Assembly: GCF_023006505.1 (NCBI RefSeq)
Contig: NZ_JALBGV010000034.1
Location: forward strand, 1 to 59,404
Source of the DNA: Neorhizobium sp. SHOUNA12A
Lineage (GTDB): Bacteria; Pseudomonadota; Alphaproteobacteria; Rhizobiales; Rhizobiaceae
Direction: 5' to 3'
Length of the DNA stretch: 59,404 bases
Shown: piece by piece, positions 53,404 through 59,404 of the stretch
How the letters are laid out: each line of letters begins with the position of its first letter
How positions within the stretch are numbered: position 1 is the first letter of the stretch
Notes under the pieces: generated by a model
Seen by the model: the letters and a program-made list of their open reading frames with translations, nothing else
Told to the model about the DNA's origin: nothing
The model's database searches: none
Made by a program: the position numbers and the translations under genes

Positions 53404-56400
53404 ATGCCAAACGCGAACTCCGAAGTCCGTGGATGTCCGTTTGCGGTTCGCCACAACCAGCATCCTGAAATTGAATCCGACGACCCGCTGGATCAGATCA
53501 ACGCGGGCAATTTCGCCTCGGCAATCGAACTCTACCGCATTCGAGACCAAGGCGGGATCGCATCGGCCGAAGACTATGCGCTGGCCGCTCATGCTTTTCG
53601 CAACGTCGGCGACTTCGATATCGCGGCCGACTGGCTGCAGAAGGCCGTAGACAAGGCCCCGCAGCACAGGTTCGCGAAGTCATGGCAAGATCAGATCGCG
53701 GCAAACCGGATCGACGGCCGGAACAGCGCCGGCATCCTGCGCCCGAACAAGCTGACCGAGGATTATCTCAGAACTCACTCAGAAGACATCTATCGCGACA
53801 GCCCTGCCAATTGGGTCCTTTGCACCGATTTCAAGCGCCCCGACGACTATATCCCGCAAAAGTCGGTCTTCGACCATATCAGGAATTTCAAGGACTCGCT
53901 GGTCTCGCTTGCTCTCGGGCCGGTCGGCGCGCTGGCCAATAGCGGCGCGACGCCGGGCAATGCCGGCCGCTGGACCCAGCGCAAAATCCCAATCCTCCGA
54001 CTGGCCGCCCTCGGGGCGCAACGGACATGGATGGAACAGCGCGAGCGCGACCCCGACGGCGAGCGTGGCGACATTGTCGGCCAGCTTGCCAAGCGCGAGG
54101 AATTGCCGAAATGGGCGGACTCCGGGTTCTCGCCCGATGGTGCCTATGTGTCGGACCAATTCGGCCCCGCCGAGGGCCGTGTCGGCCAGTCATTCGTCGA
54201 CCATGGCATGGCGGTGGGCTATCGACCGCGGGACCGGTCGAACGATCCGAACCTGCCGAGCGAAGCAGCGGTGGCGAAGGCGTTCGGCTATCGCAACGGC
54301 AACACGCTCGAGGCAATGACAGCCAGCTTTCACGCGGCCGCGCATCTCCAGCAACTCGTCCATGACGTCGCCCAGACGGCACCCGACAACAGGCGCAAGC
54401 ATGCGATCGCCGTCGATCCCGACAGCGAGCTGGCTGCCCTCGGCGTGTTGTACAACTGGAGCCGATCCGACGCGATCAATGTGCTCCGCGGCGCGGACGG
54501 CGAAGGCATGCACAGCACCACCGTTTGGTGGGACATGAGCCACCTTTACGGCAGCGACATCGAAACGCTGGCGGATGTGCGCTCATTTCCCGACGGAACC
54601 AAGGTTCCCGACGGCAAACTCTATCTGGACGGCATGGATGCTGACGGGAAGGGCGGCCGGTATCTTCCCGTGAGAGAGGTGGAGAAGGACGGCCGCAGGC
54701 ACCGGCAGATCGTGACCGGCTTCGGCCGCAACATGACGGCACCGCTGGAGGCCGAGCATACGCTCTATGTCCGCCACCATAATTGGGTCTGCGATGTATT
54801 AAAAGCCCGCTACAGCCGCTGGTCTGACAATCAGATTTTCCAGATCGCGCGGCGTATCGTGACCATGACCTATGTGAAGATCCACACCGGCACCTGGACC
54901 CACACGCTGTTCGCCAACGAGGCTGTCGTGAACGGCTTGAACGCCAATCTGTTTGGGCGGGCCGAACGCAAGCTTGCGCATTTCGATAAGAAGATCTATC
55001 GCGCGGAACAGGGCAGCGATCCGGTCGCGCACGGCATAGCCGCCGGCAATGTCAATAAGCAAAAGCCGGAAATTAAGGGCAACTACTTCAGCAAGGCCTA
55101 TCGCTTCGGACACCAGATCTGGGTCGACAAGCTCAATTGCCCGCCGATCGGAACGAAGGTCGATGACTCGACGCCCTATATCAATATGAAGGAACTTCGA
55201 GAGCTGGATGGCCATGAATTCATCAAGGAAAATGGCCTGGGATCCGTCTATTATTTCATGATGCATACCCGCCTGGGGGCACCCGTGGCAGGCAATACTG
55301 CCGATTTCTTCCATGACATGGCGACGGAAGAAGGCGTCATGAACATTTTGGAACAGGAAATCCGCAAAGACCGGCGCCGCGGCACACCGTCGTGGACCGA
55401 GTATCAGAAATCCCACAACATCCCCCCGAGCGAGACTTGGGACCATCTGTTCCTGGACCCCACCAGTCAGGCATCGCGGGACAAGATCGCGATCCTCGAG
55501 AAGCTCTATCCGGACGGTATCACGACCCTCGACGCCGTAATCGGACTGACGCTGAACGAGCATCGCCCCGAAGGCCTGGCCATCACCAATGAGGGGTTTC
55601 AGACCTTCGTCCAGGAAGCCACCAGCCGGATCAGGAAGAGCCCGTATCTGACCGAAAAATGGCGCCCGGACGAGGTCGGCTGGACGGCCATTAACCTCGT
55701 TGAGGCCGTCGACAAGGAAAAGCTGCTCTACCTCCACTGTCCGGAGCTCAGGGAGTGGCTCGAGACCCGCCAGACGGTGAACAGCTACGAATATGCCGGC
55801 ACCAACGCCCGGGACAATCCCGAGGAACATCCGCTGGAAGCGAAGGGCATCATCGTCTGGGGCGAGCAGAATATCCGCGACATGGGCCTGGGCGATGCGT
55901 GGCGACGCGAGCATTTCGTCGGCGATGTGCCCAATTACATGCTTCGGATCGAGCATGGCGGGAAAACATATATCGTCGACGTCACGGAGGAGGAGGTCCG
56001 TGCCGATGTCGAGGGCAATGGCCGTATCTTCAGCCGCGACGTCCTGATCGAGGATCCCGAGGGCGTGACGCGCGCGGCGCTGATCGAGGCCGCCAAGGCG
56101 ATCAGGGCGGAGAAGAAATTCCCGTGGCCAGGCTATGAATCGCCGCGACATCCGGGCCTCGCCAGCGGTTGGCTGCTGGACCAGGCGGAAGTGAACAGGC
56201 TCAAACGCTATAAGGGCGACAAGCGGAACAAGGGCGTGAAGGCGTGGCTGACCGATCTGGAGAAGCACGTCATCCCCTTCAATCTCGCCCGCGACTCCTC
56301 GACCATAACATTCTCGGAAAATCTGAAGGGGTGGAGGGTCCTCGAACGAAGCAAGCTTCAGGCCCTGAGCCTGACCCTGGGCTCCATCTTCACGTTCGGC

Positions 56401-56769
56401 GGGCTCGTGAATCTCCTGCTCGGAAAGGGCATTCCGATGGACGAAATGGCCAGACGGCGGCCTGGCAAGCGAACCGATATTTTCGACCGGGAAGGCATGA
56501 TCGACGAAGACCGGTTGACGGAATATTTGGACCAGTTGCGGAGCATGGCAGCGGCGTATCAGCACGAACAGATCCCGCAGGATGCATTCATGGCGATGCT
56601 GGAGCAACGCGGCGTCCTGGACAGCCTGACCCGCAGGCAATGGGCCTCCTATTTTCGCCTGCTCGACCGCGCCGGCCGGCACAAGGCCATCAGTCCGGCG
56701 GACTTCGAGGGGCTCTACAGAAACACGCTCATCCCCGAGATGTTTGACCGTCTTGCCCCCGCCGCCTAG
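53404..56769 (+). CDS. Large animal-type haem peroxidase (peroxinectin/PGHS superfamily)
   Basis: 1121 aa, no signal peptide. N-terminal ~100 residues contain a TPR-like repeat (YALAAHAFRNVGDFDIAADW). The peroxidase core has the distal region TASFHAAAHLQQLVHDV (about residues 308-323), TVWWDMSHLYGSD (~375), AEHTLYVRHHNWVCDVLKAR (~455) and the proximal His in SKAYRFGHQIWVDKL (~569). The C-terminal 150 residues hold a hydrophobic segment (LTLGSIFTFGGLVNLLLG, ~990) and two degenerate EF-hand-like helices. The superfamily covers peroxidases and fatty-acid dioxygenases; the large size and membrane-associated C-terminus suit a lipid substrate. It faces a catalase-like gene convergently. Confidence 0.85.
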   Translation: MPNANSEVRGCPFAVRHNQHPEIESDDPLDQINAGNFASAIELYRIRDQGGIASAEDYALAAHAFRNVGDFDIAADWLQKAVDKAPQHRFAKSWQDQIAANRIDGRNSAGILRPNKLTEDYLRTHSEDIYRDSPANWVLCTDFKRPDDYIPQKSVFDHIRNFKDSLVSLALGPVGALANSGATPGNAGRWTQRKIPILRLAALGAQRTWMEQRERDPDGERGDIVGQLAKREELPKWADSGFSPDGAYVSDQFGPAEGRVGQSFVDHGMAVGYRPRDRSNDPNLPSEAAVAKAFGYRNGNTLEAMTASFHAAAHLQQLVHDVAQTAPDNRRKHAIAVDPDSELAALGVLYNWSRSDAINVLRGADGEGMHSTTVWWDMSHLYGSDIETLADVRSFPDGTKVPDGKLYLDGMDADGKGGRYLPVREVEKDGRRHRQIVTGFGRNMTAPLEAEHTLYVRHHNWVCDVLKARYSRWSDNQIFQIARRIVTMTYVKIHTGTWTHTLFANEAVVNGLNANLFGRAERKLAHFDKKIYRAEQGSDPVAHGIAAGNVNKQKPEIKGNYFSKAYRFGHQIWVDKLNCPPIGTKVDDSTPYINMKELRELDGHEFIKENGLGSVYYFMMHTRLGAPVAGNTADFFHDMATEEGVMNILEQEIRKDRRRGTPSWTEYQKSHNIPPSETWDHLFLDPTSQASRDKIAILEKLYPDGITTLDAVIGLTLNEHRPEGLAITNEGFQTFVQEATSRIRKSPYLTEKWRPDEVGWTAINLVEAVDKEKLLYLHCPELREWLETRQTVNSYEYAGTNARDNPEEHPLEAKGIIVWGEQNIRDMGLGDAWRREHFVGDVPNYMLRIEHGGKTYIVDVTEEEVRADVEGNGRIFSRDVLIEDPEGVTRAALIEAAKAIRAEKKFPWPGYESPRHPGLASGWLLDQAEVNRLKRYKGDKRNKGVKAWLTDLEKHVIPFNLARDSSTITFSENLKGWRVLERSKLQALSLTLGSIFTFGGLVNLLLGKGIPMDEMARRRPGKRTDIFDREGMIDEDRLTEYLDQLRSMAAAYQHEQIPQDAFMAMLEQRGVLDSLTRRQWASYFRLLDRAGRHKAISPADFEGLYRNTLIPEMFDRLAPAA

Positions 56770-56830
56770 GGCCATGCGCCGAGAGTGCCTGACTGAAGAG
56801 AAAAGGCGGGCCTAAACCGACCGTCGAGCT

Positions 56831-57259
56831 TTATTTGGATGTTTCGGCGCCGAGAAGCGCATGGCAGCGTAGCAGCAGGACCACGCCCGCCGCGTTGACC
56901 AGTGGCAGCGGTGCCAGGACCAGCCAGCCGTGCAGCGTCAGCGGCTGCGCGCTCAGCAGATAGAACAGATCGGTGAAGACGTCGGACAGGCGAATCCCCG
57001 CCATGATCGCGAACCAGACCGGCTGTCTGCGAAAAAAGATCAACGCCAGCGCCTGCGCGAGCGCGAAGGCGGTCCATTGCCCGGCGGCCCGGCGCAGCAG
57101 TGCAACCTCGAGACCCTGCGGCGCCGCGTCATGAAAGAAGGAGAACCACAGCCCGGGATGGCTCCAGGCGAGGATCGAAATCACCACGTCGAGCGCGAGC
57201 CCGCCCCACAAGTAGACCAGCGCCAGCGTGACGAGGAAGGGAGTGTCCGGCCGGCTCAA
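56831..57259 (-). CDS. Small four-helix membrane protein coupled to the catalase-like gene
   Basis: 142 aa with a TTG start whose last bases overlap the stop of the catalase-like gene (TTGA) and GGAGGAG just upstream; the longer open frame into that gene is not needed. Four hydrophobic segments: FLVTLALVYLWGGLALDVVI, AFALAQALALIFF, a third around ~95-112 and LVLAPLPLVNAAGVVLLL. No family recognised. Membrane placement suggests it anchors or supplies the catalase-like enzyme at the membrane. Confidence 0.7.
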   Translation of the reverse strand: MSRPDTPFLVTLALVYLWGGLALDVVISILAWSHPGLWFSFFHDAAPQGLEVALLRRAAGQWTAFALAQALALIFFRRQPVWFAIMAGIRLSDVFTDLFYLLSAQPLTLHGWLVLAPLPLVNAAGVVLLLRCHALLGAETSK

Positions 57260-58425
57260 TCGAACTCCTCCGCCCCGGTCGGCTCGATATGCGGAACGCT
57301 GTTGTTGGCCTGGCGGAAGCGGGCGAGCTCCCAATACAGCTTGCGCCTGGCGCGATTGAGATTGCCGAGCGGGCGGTGCTCGGCGATGCTGTGCCACGGA
57401 TTGTACGAAAGGTTGCGCGCGAACGCCATTTGCGCCGGGCTGTCGAAGCACTGGGCGGGGATGTGCAACGTAGCGACCGGGATGCGCGGCGAGAGTTTCT
57501 CGGGCCAAAATATGCCGGCATGTTCGATCGGCATGCGGTGCGGATCGGTCTGAAGCTGCACGGTCATCGTGAAGGTCGCGTCACGATCACCCAGCGTCTT
57601 TGCCATATTCTCACGAAGATAATGGTCGGACGGGCGTCGCGGCAGGCGCTCGACCTTCATGTCGACCTGGCCCGCCGGCAGGAAGGCGTATTGGATCGCG
57701 GTCCCCTCGCCGAGCAGATAGGGCACGCAGCTGTAATAAGCGGTGCCGAGCGGACTACCCTGCGTCTTGCTCCAGAGCCCCTGCATCAGTAGGTCGGCGA
57801 TGTGCGGCCGAGGGCCGAGGAAATACCAGAGCGGCAATTCCCGCCCGCTCCAATATTGCAGATAAGCATTTTCTCGCGCCGTCGGCGTGGTGAAGGTCGG
57901 ACAGCTAATGCCGGTCAGGTCCTGCGTATGTCGCTCATCCTCCATCAGCTTGGGCCCGGGGACGCCCATCAGCTTCACGCCGATGCTCAGCACGCCGACA
58001 TCGTCGATGTCGGGGGGCGTGTGTGGGCCCGGCCCCCCGAACCGGACCCAGGCCGGATAGCTGCGCTCAGTCGCGAAGATCCCGCGGCGCAGATGCGCAG
58101 GCAGATCGGGATGCACAACGAGTTCGCCGCGCACGACGCCATGCGTCTTGGTGTTGCCGCCCCGCTCCATCGTCTCGGGAGGGAAATCCCGCGACATGTG
58201 CGCGCGCATACGTTCGATAATCTGGTCGAGCAGCATGTCCTCGTCGGCCCTGACCACTTCCTGCGCTAGTGCGAGCTTCTCGTCCCTGCGTCGGGCCATC
58301 GCGATCTCCTGGACGATCCAGGTACCCGGACGCTGCAGCAACGCGTCGAGCAGAGGCCGAATCCACGGATCGATCCGCCGCTCGACGTAAAGCGAACGTT
58401 GCAGGAGATTATGCAGCCAACGCAT
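57256..58425 (-). CDS. Catalase-family haem protein (hydroperoxide-active type)
   Basis: 389 aa from the ATG at 58425; true catalases have ~480+ residues. The distal His lies in NTKTHGVVRGELVVHPDLPA, followed by GIFATERSYPAWVRFGGPGP and VGVLSIGVKLMGVPGPKL, typical of the catalase-related group that includes allene oxide synthase and SrpA-like proteins. Near the C-terminus FARNLSYNPWHSIAEHRPLG and NLNRARRKLY follow, and RNLSY supplies the only R-x3-Y that could give the haem-ligand Tyr. Such short members often act on organic or fatty-acid hydroperoxides rather than H2O2. The next gene (membrane protein) is translationally coupled. Confidence 0.8.
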   Translation of the reverse strand: MRWLHNLLQRSLYVERRIDPWIRPLLDALLQRPGTWIVQEIAMARRRDEKLALAQEVVRADEDMLLDQIIERMRAHMSRDFPPETMERGGNTKTHGVVRGELVVHPDLPAHLRRGIFATERSYPAWVRFGGPGPHTPPDIDDVGVLSIGVKLMGVPGPKLMEDERHTQDLTGISCPTFTTPTARENAYLQYWSGRELPLWYFLGPRPHIADLLMQGLWSKTQGSPLGTAYYSCVPYLLGEGTAIQYAFLPAGQVDMKVERLPRRPSDHYLRENMAKTLGDRDATFTMTVQLQTDPHRMPIEHAGIFWPEKLSPRIPVATLHIPAQCFDSPAQMAFARNLSYNPWHSIAEHRPLGNLNRARRKLYWELARFRQANNSVPHIEPTGAEEFD

Positions 58426-58598
58426 GGTCACGGCGTTTCCCCAGATCGTGGGACACACACGACCAATTGCCGATACTGAAGAAATATACCAACTTTGTCA
58501 CGAGGAATTACAATCGAACGTAGATATGGCGAAGCCACTTGACTTACCATGGATGGTAATATGATCATTGAATACATGAAATTCGAGGAGCCGATGTC

Positions 58599-59030
58599 AT
58601 GTCGTTGACTGTTGCGGACCTGCTAACGAAAACTGGTCAAGAACTCGATGCCTTGTTCGCCGCCGCGCCGCGCGGCGATATCCCCAACGGCGAAGCCAGA
58701 GGTACAGCGATCATCGCGCCGGGCACCTTCTACAACGACGAACTCGCGCAACTGGTCAGCTTTTTCGCCTGGCAAGGCAAGATATTCGATGCGGAGCATG
58801 GCTTCCTTCGCAATCACATCTTGCCCTTCGGGCTGAAGGCGATCGTCGCAAAGGTCTATTACGGGCCGAGCTGGATGGACCAGCAGGACTGCATCGTTAT
58901 CGATTATTCGGAGACCTCGATTGTCGCCTCGCGCGTGCGCGACGAGATTCGCCTGATCCAGCCCGCCCTGTTCCTCGGCAAAGTCTATTGGGGCGAGAAG
59001 GCACTGATCCACTTCGCGCTCGAAGTGTAA
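58599..59030 (+). CDS. Conserved small protein of unknown function in the peroxidase cluster
   Basis: 143 aa. Beta-rich body with GEARGTAIIAPGTFYNDELA, WQGKIFD, HILPFGLKAIVAKVYYGPSW and DEIRLIQPALFLGKVYWGEK followed by ALIHFALEV. The strand-rich pattern with GKVYWG is reminiscent of lipocalin-like folds, but this is only an impression. Divergent from the catalase-like gene with a 173-bp spacer and followed after 5 bp by the next gene. Confidence 0.65.
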   Translation: MSLTVADLLTKTGQELDALFAAAPRGDIPNGEARGTAIIAPGTFYNDELAQLVSFFAWQGKIFDAEHGFLRNHILPFGLKAIVAKVYYGPSWMDQQDCIVIDYSETSIVASRVRDEIRLIQPALFLGKVYWGEKALIHFALEV

Positions 59031-59035
59031 CCGCC

Positions 59036-59404
59036 GTGCCGCGCCAGTCGCTGATCATCGTCGCCGCACAGATTGGCGATGGCGCGATCGAGCCGCTCAA
59101 GGCGCTGCTCGAAACGATGACGATCGCGCCAGGACAGGCCGATCCAGCAAACCCAATCGTGCCGTTCGGCCAGATCGAGCACCTGCACTTTGCCCGCTTC
59201 ATCCTACTTGAGGATCCGTCACTGCCCGACCGTGCCAGCATCACAGATCTTCCGGTGAAGGAGCCGACGCGGCTCGCGCTGATCGTCGATGGCGACGGCA
59301 GCCCAGAAGAGCTTCTGCAGCGGCTGGCTGCAACCGCGGCGCCCGGACTTGCGCGGATTTTCCGGCATTGCGACGATGCAGTCGCGCCTGAGACGATCGC
59401 GGAC
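59036..59404 (+). CDS. Partial conserved protein, 3' end outside the window
   Basis: A GTG at 59036 opens a frame that runs to the window end without a stop (123 codons). It includes SLIIVAAQIGDGAIEPLKAL, VPFGQIEHLHFARFILLEDP and PTRLALIVDGDGSPEELLQR. The block FGQIEHLHFARF resembles, from memory, the N-terminus of large proteins encoded next to animal-type peroxidases in other bacteria. Since the previous gene ends five bases before, the two are one operon. Confidence 0.6.
   Translation, partial: MPRQSLIIVAAQIGDGAIEPLKALLETMTIAPGQADPANPIVPFGQIEHLHFARFILLEDPSLPDRASITDLPVKEPTRLALIVDGDGSPEELLQRLAATAAPGLARIFRHCDDAVAPETIAD

Noticed and set aside
54799..56775. 658-codon minus-strand frame inside the peroxidase gene
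   Set aside because: The opposite strand encodes a full haem peroxidase with conserved His residues; the long antisense frame is a by-product of high third-position G+C.

Overview
The window looks like part of a large, low-copy replicon (plasmid or chromid) of a Rhizobiaceae-type alphaproteobacterium (Rhizobium / Agrobacterium / Sinorhizobium relatives). The strongest evidence is a complete repABC replication-partition operon at 47.98-51.69 kb, including a ~57-nt antisense RNA promoter and terminator between repB and repC. Families typical of rhizobial accessory replicons support this (DUF1403, ScpB, DUF1612, DUF7673, Bug-type binding proteins, polyamine-type ABC transporters). I found no rRNA, tRNA or CRISPR.

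Layout. 0-1.2 kb: a translationally coupled pair of membrane proteins of unknown function. 1.3-4.0 kb: a gene graveyard with a DUF1612 tail, a TniA transposase tail, an unknown C-terminus and frameshifted scpB and DUF1403 genes. 4.1-17.1 kb: a recombinase/toxin-antitoxin island with two intact tyrosine integrases and at least four integrase fragments (counting one at 23.2 kb). It also holds three VapBC/FitAB-type modules, a HEPN-motif protein with an unknown partner, a serine recombinase plus a decayed copy, a small WrbA-like/DoxX/TetR redox cassette, and a DUF4143 ATPase with a stop codon inside its Walker A motif. 17.7-23.7 kb: a catabolic set (GMC oxidoreductase, Bug solute-binding protein, aldehyde dehydrogenase, hydroxyisobutyrate-type dehydrogenase) that ends in an abrupt junction with an integrase fragment and a deleted glutamate dehydrogenase.

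23.7-37.5 kb holds the most coherent metabolic system. It contains an M24 hydrolase-like protein, a polyamine-type ABC transporter, an amidase and a PLP dehydratase in one operon; a LacI repressor; a frameshifted D-2-hydroxyacid dehydrogenase; and a second operon of glycerate 2-kinase, a divergent enolase paralogue and a RidA-like protein. Three promoters share the same design: TTGACA plus two LacI-type palindromes whose centres are exactly 21 bp apart. They therefore form one local regulon. The enolase paralogue keeps its metal ligands and catalytic Lys but has lost the usual general-acid Glu and two active-site His, so it may act on another substrate.

37.6-47.8 kb: a chemoreceptor, three small unknown genes, an IS630-family element, a second serine recombinase with an upstream region homologous to that of the first, and broken LysR, nucleotidyltransferase and nitrilase genes. 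47.98-51.7 kb: repABC, preceded by two parS-like palindromes. 52.0-52.9 kb: an IS256 tail and a toxin-antitoxin locus whose toxin is broken. 53.4-59.4 kb: an intact cluster with a 1121-aa animal-type haem peroxidase, a catalase-like haem protein, a small membrane protein and two conserved unknowns, the last running off the window. This set resembles an oxidised-lipid or peroxide chemistry module and is, with the LacI regulon, the best candidate for an undescribed system.
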